Shown piece by piece: positions 1-5,428 of a stretch of DNA of 5,428 nt. This DNA is from Opitutia bacterium (GTDB taxonomy: Bacteria > Verrucomicrobiota > Verrucomicrobiia > Opitutales > Opitutaceae). The notes beneath the pieces were generated by a model. The model made no database searches. It was not told the origin of the DNA and saw only the letters and a program-made list of their open reading frames with translations. The stretch lies in assembly GCA_003157575.1 (NCBI GenBank), contig PMKA01000138.1, positions 1 to 5,428 of the forward strand. Reading direction: 5' to 3'. Positions within the stretch are counted from its first letter, which is position 1, and each line of letters begins with the position of its first letter. Both the position numbers and the translations under genes were made by a program.

Positions 1-461
1 GGCTCGTCGAGCAGCAGCAGGTCGGGCTGCCCGGCCAGCGCCCGCGCGATGAGCGTGCGCCGCCGGAGGCCGCCGGAGAGCGATGCGAATTCCGCCTGCG
101 CGGGAAGCTGCATCCGCTCCAGCAACTGCTCGATTCTCATCATCCGGCGCCAGTCCTCCTCGTGCGGTCCGCCCGCCCCCTCGGGTCGCACGCCCGCGGA
201 GACGAGGTCGTGCACGGTGCCGAGGAGATCCGCGGGGACTTCCTGGCTGAGCCGTGCGAAATGCGCGCCCGGCTGGCAGCTCACCACGCCGGAATCCGGT
301 GCGAGCTCGCCGGCGATGATCCTCATCAGGGTCGATTTTCCCGCGCCATTGCGCCCGACCAGGCAGACGCGTTCGCCGGGATCGACCTGGAAGTTGACGT
401 GGTCGAGCACCGGCGCTCCGCCGAAGGCATGTGAAAGGTCAGCGAGATTGAACAGCGCCAT
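1..461 (-). CDS. uup: ABC-F family ATPase, Uup-like, N-terminal part (cut by window edge)
   Basis: ABC-F proteins are soluble ATPases with two nucleotide-binding domains and no membrane segments. Uup-type members act on ribosomes or DNA rather than in transport (family knowledge). The reading frame was translated from the minus strand; 153 residues are visible and the gene continues off the left edge. It shows one nearly complete first ATPase domain: Walker A GRNGAGKST at residues 36-44, a Q-loop glutamine near residue 73 (RLSQE), the ABC signature LSGGLRRR at 128-135, and Walker B LLLLDE at 148-153, where the window ends. The stretch ERVCLVGRNGAGKSTLMRI is very close to E. coli Uup as I recall it. 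The ATG at 461 gives the usual start just before the first beta-strand; no strong Shine-Dalgarno precedes it. It lies 185 bp downstream of the TonB receptor gene on the same strand and is probably an unrelated housekeeping neighbour. The linker and second domain are outside the window, so EttA-like or other ABC-F subfamilies are less likely but not excluded. Confidence 0.88.
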   Translation of the reverse strand, partial: MALFNLADLSHAFGGAPVLDHVNFQVDPGERVCLVGRNGAGKSTLMRIIAGELAPDSGVVSCQPGAHFARLSQEVPADLLGTVHDLVSAGVRPEGAGGPHEEDWRRMMRIEQLLERMQLPAQAEFASLSGGLRRRTLIARALAGQPDLLLLDE

Positions 462-505
462 GAGGCCCGCGAACGTGGGGACGCGTCCGGCACAGTGCAA
501 CCCCT

Positions 506-525
506 CGTCGCTTCAGAAAGCGGCG
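506..525 (-). terminator. Hairpin in the gap between the TonB receptor and ABC-F genes
   Basis: The arms CGTCGCTT (506-513) and AAGCGGCG (518-525) form an 8-bp stem with one G-T pair around a 4-nt loop. It lies about 120 nt past the receptor stop codon and 45 nt before the ABC-F start, in an otherwise featureless gap (462-646). No T-run follows on either strand, so it is not a classic intrinsic terminator. It could be a weak terminator, a 3' end stabiliser, or chance in GC-rich DNA. Confidence 0.3.
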
Positions 526-646
526 TTCCGAACCGGGAAGCCGATTCACGCGTCTTCCAGCCGGCGCGCGTCCGACGCACCCGTACGGCCGGTGGCGGCG
601 GTGCGCGAGTCCGCCAAGCCGCGCGGCGATGATAGTCGCGGAGGCG

Positions 647-2563
647 TCAAAAGTTCACGCGGACACCGCCCATCCCGTTGATTCCGGGCATCGGGTAGCC
701 GAACTGCTGCTCGTAACGGGTGTTCGTGAGGTTCTGGCCGCTGACGAATACCTGGCCGTGAAGCCGCCAGCCCGGTGACGAAAAGTCGTAACTCAGCCTC
801 GCGTTCACCAGGGCGTAGGCGCTGATCGGGCTTGTGGAGAACGCCGGTGTCGGGCCGAGCGTGAGCGCGTTCTGACCGCCGACGTACTGACTGTCCACGC
901 TGAGGCGGAAGTGTTCGAGGAACCGGAAGGAGGCGCCGGCACTGGCGGTCCATCTGGGCGCGTAGGGCAGATTGCCGGGATCGGCGTCGAGCACAGTGAG
1001 GCCGCCAAAAAACGAGAACTCGCGCACTGGCATGACCGTCACTGTGGTCTCAAGGCCCTCGGTGCGAAAACTGCCGATATTCTCCCACGGAAACGGATAG
1101 GGCTTGGTCGGATCGAAGACGATCCTGTTGCGGCCGCCGTCGTGGAAAAACGTAACGTCGAGTTTCGCAAGCGGGCCGAACTGGCGGCTGGCGCCGAGTT
1201 CAAAGTGGTCCAGCGTCTCGGCGTGCAGGCTGCGGTAGCTGGGTTCGTTGAGCGCCGGCATCGCTTCGACAAAAATGCCGGGATAATTGACGCCGCGGGC
1301 ATAGGAGGCATGCAGCTCCGTATCCCTGACGCCGAAGACCAGTCCTGCCTGAGGCGCAAGTTCGTTGGCAAAAGCGTCGTGATCAAAATACCGGAACCCG
1401 GCTGACGGCTGGAGGCAGGCGCTGTTGGCGAGATTCCATCGGTGGCTGAGCGACGCGTAGGGCTGGATCATCTGGAACTGCGTGCGTGGAAAGACCGCGG
1501 CCTTGCCGGCGGTCAGGGTGCGATCTTCGCCGCTGATGAAATCCACGTCGACGCCGGACATCAGTTCGCCGCCGGTCCACGGTTTGAAAGTCTCGCGCGT
1601 CTTAATGCCGTAATTGTCGTACTTGGTCAGCGTGACATCCTGATTCAGGTGGGTCCCGGGGTCCAGTTGATCGACCCAGTTCAGCGTGCCGCGATTCCAA
1701 TACGCCTTCACATAGCCGTCGGCGTTTTCGTAATGATCCGCCAGCGTGGCGATGGTCAGATAATCGTCGTCGTTGAAACGTCCGTCGTTGGACCCGCTGT
1801 TCGCGACGCCCGGATCGTCGGCGAAGTTGTGGGTGCGGTTGAACACGAGGTGCGCCTCCCAATTCTTGTCCAGCGCGTAACCGAAGCGCCCGAAATAGTC
1901 CTGCAGCTTGCCGTCGGAATGCGGGCGGTCTCCGTCGGAGGAGCGATAGCTTTGCCCGAGATAGTAGTCAAAATTGGCGACCTTACCGCCCTGCTCGGCG
2001 ACCTCTGTGAACGTGTTATGGGAGCCATAGGCCGTTTGCAGGCTTGTTGTGAACCCCGGATCGATCTGGCGTTTGGTGGCCACGTCGACCACCCCGAACG
2101 CCATGTTGCCGTACAACACCGGCTGCGCGCCCTTGTACACGTCAATGCGCTGGGCGATATCCACGCTGAGCATGTCAAGCAGCGGGTGTGTCCACAGGCT
2201 GTTGAAGTTCGCGATGCCATCGATGGACAACTGGATCTCCGCGCCGGGACGGGCCGCACCCATGCCGCGGATGAACACCGCGCCGCCCTGGCCTCCGCCG
2301 AAGCTCCCGACAAGGTCGTAATGGGTGACCACGACACCCGGCGTTTCGCGCAACGCCGACTGCAGGTCCTGCGCGTTCAGCTCGGTGATCTGTTCTTGGG
2401 TGACGACGGTGACCTCCCCGGCCAGCGGCGTCAGTCGGTTCTCCTGGATGATGGGCGTCCCGGTCACCACGACCTTCGGCAGGGGGACGACAGCGTCAGT
2501 GTCCGCAGCGAAAACGCGGATGGACAGGACGGCGGCAAGCAGAACGAATCGGGTGCGTATCAT
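647..2563 (-). CDS. TonB-dependent outer-membrane receptor, probable nickel/cobalt uptake
   Basis: This 638-residue protein has the full receptor architecture: a signal peptide (about residues 1-20, MIRTRFVLLAAVL then a small-residue cleavage site near VFAA), a TonB-box-like KVVVTGT at 30-36, a plug domain, then a beta-barrel ending in VRVNF. Plug motifs are AVFIRGMG (95-102), IQLSIDGI (110-117) and RIDVYKGAQPVLYGNMAFG (139-157). The last corresponds to the usual 'VLRGP.S.LYG..A.GG' block but reads YKGAQPVLYGNMAFG. Receptors of this type bind a scarce ligand at the cell surface and import it using energy from TonB-ExbB-ExbD, none of which are encoded here. The ATG at 2563 overlaps the stop of the upstream NikR-like gene by 4 bp (ATGA), which indicates an operon with translational coupling. 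The metal assignment rests only on that neighbour and on the operator before it; NikR-controlled TonB receptors are known, for example in Helicobacter. The barrel itself gives no specificity signal that I can read, so another substrate is possible. Confidence 0.9.
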   Translation of the reverse strand: MIRTRFVLLAAVLSIRVFAADTDAVVPLPKVVVTGTPIIQENRLTPLAGEVTVVTQEQITELNAQDLQSALRETPGVVVTHYDLVGSFGGGQGGAVFIRGMGAARPGAEIQLSIDGIANFNSLWTHPLLDMLSVDIAQRIDVYKGAQPVLYGNMAFGVVDVATKRQIDPGFTTSLQTAYGSHNTFTEVAEQGGKVANFDYYLGQSYRSSDGDRPHSDGKLQDYFGRFGYALDKNWEAHLVFNRTHNFADDPGVANSGSNDGRFNDDDYLTIATLADHYENADGYVKAYWNRGTLNWVDQLDPGTHLNQDVTLTKYDNYGIKTRETFKPWTGGELMSGVDVDFISGEDRTLTAGKAAVFPRTQFQMIQPYASLSHRWNLANSACLQPSAGFRYFDHDAFANELAPQAGLVFGVRDTELHASYARGVNYPGIFVEAMPALNEPSYRSLHAETLDHFELGASRQFGPLAKLDVTFFHDGGRNRIVFDPTKPYPFPWENIGSFRTEGLETTVTVMPVREFSFFGGLTVLDADPGNLPYAPRWTASAGASFRFLEHFRLSVDSQYVGGQNALTLGPTPAFSTSPISAYALVNARLSYDFSSPGWRLHGQVFVSGQNLTNTRYEQQFGYPMPGINGMGGVRVNF

Positions 2564-2739
2564 GCGGGCAGGTTCTTTCCCGTTGTGGTGATGGTCAGCT
2601 GGCCGAGCTTGACGCCCTTGGCGGCGAGCATCGCGTCGGCGAGCGAACGGTTGTCGTGGCCTTTCTCGCGCGCCATGCGGTCCAGTTCGCGAAGGAGTTT
2701 CCTGTCGAGTGAAACGCTGAAGCGGGCGACCTTTTCCAT
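2560..2739 (-). CDS. nikR: Internally deleted NikR-like ribbon-helix-helix regulator (59 aa)
   Basis: NikR is a nickel-sensing repressor: an N-terminal ribbon-helix-helix binds DNA and a C-terminal ACT-like domain binds nickel and tetramerises. Here residues 1-32 match the NikR N-terminus: the beta-strand ARFSVSLD, with alternating R6, S8 and S10 in DNA-contact positions, then the first helix, then KGHDNRS (usual form KGYxNRSEA). Residues 33-57, LADAMLAAKGVKLGQLTI followed by TTTGKNL, match the very end of full-length NikR (typically ...KGVKHGKL..TTTGK.L). The intervening 75-80 residues of a usual 130-150 aa protein are absent. They would carry the second helix of the DNA-binding fold and the ligands equivalent to E. 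coli H76, H87, H89 and C95. The protein has one His (H28) and no Cys. The junction is in frame, near 2643/2644. The start at 2739 is chosen because the homology begins there; there is no Shine-Dalgarno at a useful distance. Its stop overlaps the receptor ATG. It could be a functional miniature regulator, a decaying remnant, or an assembly deletion. Confidence 0.8.
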   Translation of the reverse strand: MEKVARFSVSLDRKLLRELDRMAREKGHDNRSLADAMLAAKGVKLGQLTITTTGKNLPA

Positions 2740-2741
2740 GA

Positions 2742-2767
2742 TGTTACGAGCGCTATGATACGTAACA
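2742..2767. promoter_or_regulatory. NikR-type operator palindrome
   Basis: A perfect inverted repeat, TGTTACG-N12-CGTAACA, lies 3 bp upstream of the NikR-like start codon. Written as GTTAC-N14-GTAAC, it fits the deltaproteobacterial NikR signal GTGTTAC-N13/14-GTAACAC as I recall it from comparative genomics. The right arm is complete and the left arm differs at one outer base. The minus-strand hexamer TATCAT, a good -10 candidate, sits inside the spacer, so a bound regulator would cover the promoter. This suggests autorepression of the NikR-like/receptor operon. The palindrome is seen directly; its assignment to NikR is inference from family knowledge and the adjacent gene. Confidence 0.72.
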
Positions 2768-2782
2768 CTCCTTGCAAGCGAA
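2755..2782 (-). promoter_or_regulatory. Predicted promoter of the NikR-like/receptor operon
   Basis: On the minus strand, TATCAT (2760-2755) matches the -10 consensus at five of six positions. Sixteen bases upstream lies TTCGCT (2782-2777), a poor -35. Transcription would start near 2748, giving a leader of roughly 10 nt before the ATG at 2739. This agrees with the absence of a Shine-Dalgarno and implies a near-leaderless mRNA. The main support is its overlap with the operator palindrome. Confidence 0.42.
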
Positions 2783-2872
2783 TTTGCCTGGCGTCCGCCG
2801 CGGATCGGGGCGGGGTCCGCCATGGAAGGATGCAGCTGGGCCGGGGCGCGTCCGCCCGCGCGCAAAACGCGC

Positions 2873-2901
2873 TTGCAGTCGGCTTGGCGCGAGGCTCAGA
2901 T
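2873..2901 (+). promoter_or_regulatory. Weak candidate promoter for the riboswitch-btuB transcript
   Basis: TTGCAG (2873-2878) and TCAGAT (2896-2901) are separated by 17 bases, the preferred sigma-70 spacing. The -10 matches at only three of six positions. Its position is the best argument: it would start transcription at about 2908, exactly where the first pairing strand of the cobalamin riboswitch begins (2909). A better promoter is not visible nearby. Confidence 0.3.
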
Positions 2902-2908
2902 CCCCGCG

Positions 2909-3156
2909 CTCGTTTGTTCTTTGTCCTTGTTCCAGAGACGCAGGGAAGGCCGTGAGAACCGGCCACAGTAGCGCTGCGGTATCGCATCACAGACCCCGAC
3001 CGTTGGCGGTCCCAACAGACGGCTGAAATGTCCTTTCAGACGTCGGGAGGGAGCCCGCTCGCGGCAAAGCCAGTCAGGGCGCAAGCCTTGGTGAAGGCCA
3101 GGGGCGAGGAGGTTGTCGGCATCCCGGATTCAAGCCGTGGATCTGCCGAGAACGAG
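2909..3156 (+). promoter_or_regulatory. Cobalamin (B12) riboswitch aptamer
   Basis: Cobalamin riboswitches bind B12 forms in the mRNA leader and shut down uptake or synthesis genes. Signals appear in the expected order. A closing helix pairs CTCGTTT (2909-2915) with GAACGAG (3150-3156). GTCC (2923-2926) can pair with GGAT (3139-3142). AGGGAA at 2942-2947 is the conserved entry to the core, followed by a GGCC/GGCC stem (2948-2951 with 2961-2964) around GTGAGAACC, which resembles the family's GGTGAGAATCC loop. ACAGTAGCGCTGCGGTAT (2965-2982) fills the place of the 'CCCGC.ACTGT' segment. AAGCCAGTCAG (3067-3077) and GGTGAAGGCC (3090-3099) resemble the 'GCCACTG' and 'GGGAAGGC' blocks. AGCCGTGGATCTGCC (3133-3147) resembles the B12 box AGCCAGGAGACCTGCC. 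The B12-type receptor gene directly downstream supports it. The ends are approximate, and several conserved positions vary. Confidence 0.82.
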
Positions 3157-3228
3157 AAATGCGGAGTCCGAACATCTGTTTTCTGGACGCTCACCCACGC
3201 TGGTGCGGATGCGCGCGCCGGCGAGCAA

Positions 3229-3249
3229 CCTTCATCGCATCAATGAAGG
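3229..3249 (+). other. Perfect hairpin in the btuB leader
   Basis: CCTTCAT (3229-3235) and ATGAAGG (3243-3249) form a perfect 7-bp stem with a 7-nt loop. It lies between the riboswitch aptamer and the btuB start, in the part of the leader expected to hold the expression platform. There is no following T-run, so it does not look like an intrinsic terminator. The rest of 3157-3312 is GC-rich, with no gene that I can support. Confidence 0.4.
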
Positions 3250-3312
3250 GTGAGAGTGGAAGTGACGGGGGCGGCTGGCCGGCAAAAGCTACGGCGGGCC
3301 GCCGGGCCTGTG

Positions 3313-3347
3313 TTTCTGCTCTTCCCACCAAAAATCAGGAGCAGAAA
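3313..3347 (+). promoter_or_regulatory. btuB: Hairpin sequestering the btuB ribosome-binding site
   Basis: TTTCTGCTC (3313-3321) is perfectly complementary to GAGCAGAAA (3339-3347), giving a 9-bp stem with a 17-nt loop. The downstream arm contains most of the Shine-Dalgarno AGGAG (3337-3341), all of the spacer and the A of the ATG at 3347. When folded, it would block ribosome access. Together with the upstream cobalamin aptamer, this is the expected form of a translational expression platform. How the aptamer would favour or disfavour this hairpin cannot be told by eye. Confidence 0.65.
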
Positions 3348-5191
3348 TGAACACCCGTTTGCTGGCGTCCGTGCGGCGCCGGTCTTTGATTCAACTGGCG
3401 GCGGCCTGCGTGGCCGCGCCTCTTTTCCTGTGTGCCCAGGACGACGTGCAGAGCCTGGCCCCTGTTGTCGTTTCGGCCACGCGAACCGGCCAGGATCCGG
3501 CATATCTCCCGAGCAGCGTGACCACGCTCGCGCTCCCCGACCTGGCGGATAGGCAGATCCCCGACCTGCGGACGGCCCTGAGCCAGACGCCGGGCGTGAT
3601 TGTGGTGAACTCGGGGGCTGTCGGCGGACAAAGTTCGGTGTTTGTGCGAGGGGCTAACTCCGACCAGACATTATTCGTCGTCGACGGCGTTCGCTTTAAC
3701 ACCACGACCGCATCCTATGTCAATTTTCTTGGCGCGGCGGATCTTTCCGGTCTGGACCGCCTCGAGGTGCTTCGCGGACCCCAAAGCACGCTTTACGGAA
3801 GTTCGGCGATGGGAGGAGTGATCATGATGGAGACCGCTCATGGCGGAAGTCAGCCGTCAGGGACGGTCTCCGCCTATGCGGGGTCGTTCGGGAGCCTGGG
3901 GGCGGAAGCGGCGGCGACCGGCGCTGGAGGCGGCATGGACTACAGCTTTTCGCTGGCCCGTGAGCAGACCGACAACTACCGGGCATACAATGACTACAAA
4001 TGTTGGAGCTACTCAGCCCGGCTGGAGGGCCAGATCACGCCCTGGCTCCTGGTCGGGACCACGTTGCGCGGGCTGGACTCGCATTCCGAGGAACCGGGGG
4101 CGATCACCTACCCCTCGCGCGGCGACACGCGCTCGTCGACCAAGCTCGTTACCGCATATGCGGAGGCGCACGCCGGCGCAGGACTCCGTTCGCGGCTGAC
4201 GTGCGCCTTGTATCGGAACGAATACACATTCGACGACGGCACGTCGTGGAATTATTATTACGCCCGCAGCACCCGTGGCATTTTGGACTGGCAGAACACC
4301 TGGGAGGCGGCGGCCTGGGCCGAACTGGTGGGCGGCGTCAACGCGGAGCAATCCCATTATGTCGCCGGCGGCATGATGAAAGACCGTTCGCTTGCAGGGT
4401 ATTTCTCGTCCACGCTGCGTCCGGTATCTGAAGTCGAGCTGACCGCCGGAGCGCGCCGGGATCATTTCGACACGGCTGGCGACGCGACGACATGGCGGAC
4501 GGGCGCGGCATATGTGCCTGTCAAGAACACGAAGTTGCGCGCGACCTTCGGCACCGGGTTCAATGCCCCCACTCCCGGCGATCTTTTCGGCTCGCCGCCT
4601 TACATCCTTCCGAACCAGGCGGTCCGGCCGGAGAAGTCGCGAGGCTGGGATGTCGGCATTGACGAGACCATGCTGGACAGCCGTCTGACGCTGAGCGCCA
4701 CCTATTTTGAAAACCGCTTTCGCGACCTCCTCGAATATGAGATAGAGGATCCCGTTACCTATGTTGGCGAGATGATCAACATCGACCGTGCCACGACCCG
4801 CGGCGTCGAACTGGCGGCGAGCGCCAGGCTCTGCCCGGCGGCCACGGCCCGGATAGGTTACACCTACATGGATGCGACCGACGATGTCACCGACACCCGG
4901 CTGATTCGCCGCCCGCGACACACGTTGGATTGCGGCATCGAGACGAGGGTCACAAAGCGATGGATGTTGGGGGGCGGGGCGCACGTTGTCGCCGATCGCG
5001 TGGATGGAGCCTATGGCCCGACGCCGCTTGCCGGATACACCACCTTCCGGCTCTATTCGAGTTATGCTCTGCAGCCGAATCTGATTCTCAAGGTCCGGGC
5101 GGAGAATCTGCTTGATCGCACCTATCAGGAAGTCGCGGGATATCCCGCGCTGCCGCGTGCGCTTTACGGCAGCGTCGAATGGCGGTTCTGA
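3347..5191 (+). CDS. btuB: TonB-dependent vitamin B12 receptor, BtuB-like
   Basis: BtuB imports cobalamin across the outer membrane using TonB energy. This protein has 614 residues, matching the length I recall for E. coli BtuB. A signal peptide covers about residues 1-30 (arginine-rich start, hydrophobic LIQLAAACVAAPLFL, cleavage near LCA/QDD). A TonB-box-like APVVVSATR is at 38-46. The plug carries TPGVIVV (81-87), VFVRGANSDQTLFVVDGVRFN (98-118, the hallmark Btu-type block), LEVLRGPQSTLYGSSAMGGVI (139-159), and the barrel follows, ending in EWRF. The ATG at 3347 is chosen because AGGAG lies 5 nt upstream and the signal peptide starts there. The upstream cobalamin riboswitch is the strongest evidence for the B12 substrate; the protein alone could also be a related cobinamide or siderophore receptor. 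No BtuCDF inner-membrane transporter genes are in the window. Expression is likely repressed by B12 at translation. Confidence 0.92.
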   Translation: MNTRLLASVRRRSLIQLAAACVAAPLFLCAQDDVQSLAPVVVSATRTGQDPAYLPSSVTTLALPDLADRQIPDLRTALSQTPGVIVVNSGAVGGQSSVFVRGANSDQTLFVVDGVRFNTTTASYVNFLGAADLSGLDRLEVLRGPQSTLYGSSAMGGVIMMETAHGGSQPSGTVSAYAGSFGSLGAEAAATGAGGGMDYSFSLAREQTDNYRAYNDYKCWSYSARLEGQITPWLLVGTTLRGLDSHSEEPGAITYPSRGDTRSSTKLVTAYAEAHAGAGLRSRLTCALYRNEYTFDDGTSWNYYYARSTRGILDWQNTWEAAAWAELVGGVNAEQSHYVAGGMMKDRSLAGYFSSTLRPVSEVELTAGARRDHFDTAGDATTWRTGAAYVPVKNTKLRATFGTGFNAPTPGDLFGSPPYILPNQAVRPEKSRGWDVGIDETMLDSRLTLSATYFENRFRDLLEYEIEDPVTYVGEMINIDRATTRGVELAASARLCPAATARIGYTYMDATDDVTDTRLIRRPRHTLDCGIETRVTKRWMLGGGAHVVADRVDGAYGPTPLAGYTTFRLYSSYALQPNLILKVRAENLLDRTYQEVAGYPALPRALYGSVEWRF

Positions 5192-5207
5192 AGACGTCCG
5201 ACGATTA

Positions 5208-5237
5208 TGGGGGCCCGGCCTCTCCGCCGGGCTTCCA
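5208..5237 (+). terminator. btuB: Strong GC-rich hairpin after btuB
   Basis: The stem TGGGGGCCCGGC / GCCGGGCTTCCA has 12 pairs, two of them G-T, around the 6-nt loop CTCTCC. It begins 16 nt after the btuB stop. The position and strength suit a transcription end or 3' stabiliser. No T-run follows, so intrinsic termination is uncertain. Confidence 0.5.
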
Positions 5238-5361
5238 CGTCTGCCCGGACATCGCTGGTGGATTATGATCGTTTTACGAGCGTTGTATCCCGGAGGCGAT
5301 CTCGAGATTCCCTCATCGTGTTTCGACAGCCTGAGTTGGGGACGGGCACCGCCAGCAACCG

Positions 5362-5428
5362 CAGGGGACAGGCTCCTCTCATGTGAGCAATCCAGGGGAC
5401 TGAGCAATCAGGGGACAGGCTCCTGCCA
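5362..5428. repeat. REP-like short direct repeats
   Basis: CAGGGGACAGGCTCCT occurs exactly at 5362-5377 and 5409-5424, and the shorter CAGGGGAC at 5393-5400. A second motif, TGAGCAATC, occurs at 5384-5392 and 5401-5409 and precedes the second and third copies. Each full copy can fold as AGGGG-ACAGG-CTCCT, a 5-bp stem with one G-T pair. I recall GGGGACAGGCTCC-type repeats near REP-associated Y1 transposases in several Gram-negative genomes; no transposase is visible here. The array continues to the window edge. The preceding stretch 5238-5361 shows no gene. Confidence 0.6.

Noticed and set aside
1442..2758. 438-residue open frame on the plus strand opposite the NikR-like and receptor genes
   Set aside because: It is antisense to a well-supported receptor, shows no recognisable motif, and is the kind of long shadow frame expected in GC-rich coding DNA.
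2740..2865. N-terminal extension of the NikR-like protein to an upstream ATG at 2865
   Set aside because: The extension has no family similarity and would pass through the operator and promoter. NikR homology starts at the ATG at 2739.
2858..2872. GCGCG-CAAAA-CGCGC hairpin upstream of the candidate btuB promoter
   Set aside because: A 5-bp GC stem is easily found by chance in this composition. There is no T-run and no gene end nearby for it to terminate.
3028..3246. 72-residue frame within the btuB leader
   Set aside because: It overlaps the conserved core of the riboswitch and has no recognisable protein features.
5274..5282. TTACGAGCG, also present in the left part of the operator (2744-2752), as a possible second NikR site
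   Set aside because: A shared 9-mer is expected by chance in 5.4 kb, and the required GTAACAC right arm is absent.
5299..5308. ATCTCGAGAT palindrome downstream of btuB
   Set aside because: It is only 10 bp, isolated, and not near a start codon or promoter that I can support.
4013..5407. 464-residue open frame on the minus strand opposite btuB
   Set aside because: It is arginine- and glycine-rich with no domain or signal. It runs through the hairpin after btuB and is explained by codon bias of the real gene on the plus strand.

Overview
The window is GC-rich Gram-negative DNA. Two TonB-dependent outer-membrane receptors, both ending in the C-terminal phenylalanine typical of outer-membrane barrels, require an outer membrane. 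The phylum cannot be read from the sequence with confidence. The NikR-like N-terminus and NikR-type operator resemble those I recall from deltaproteobacterial metal regulons, and the general style would also suit Verrucomicrobiota. Both are low-confidence guesses.

Layout. Minus strand, reading right to left: a 59-residue NikR-like ribbon-helix-helix protein (2739-2560), overlapping by 4 bp a TonB-dependent receptor of probable nickel or cobalt specificity (2563-647). A 185-bp gap with one hairpin follows, then the N-terminal third of a Uup-type ABC-F ATPase running off the left edge (461-1). Plus strand: a cobalamin riboswitch (about 2909-3156), a 190-nt leader with two clean hairpins, and a BtuB-type vitamin B12 receptor (3347-5191). 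After that come a GC-rich hairpin (5208-5237) and short REP-like direct repeats at the right edge (5362-5428).

The 607-bp divergent region (2740-3346) holds no credible gene and is almost entirely regulatory. It contains a NikR-type palindrome overlapping the predicted -10 box of the leftward operon, a weak promoter for the rightward unit, the B12 aptamer, and a start-proximal hairpin that pairs directly with the btuB Shine-Dalgarno sequence.

How the genes fit together (inference). The locus pairs two outer-membrane uptake routes: a receptor under a NikR-type metal switch, and a cobalamin receptor under a B12 riboswitch. Cobalt is the metal of B12, so the pairing is chemically sensible. The most unusual element is the NikR-like protein. 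It keeps the start of the DNA-binding domain and the last beta-strand and tail of the family. It lacks about 75-80 central residues, including all nickel ligands, yet the reading frame, the operator and the overlap with the receptor gene are intact.
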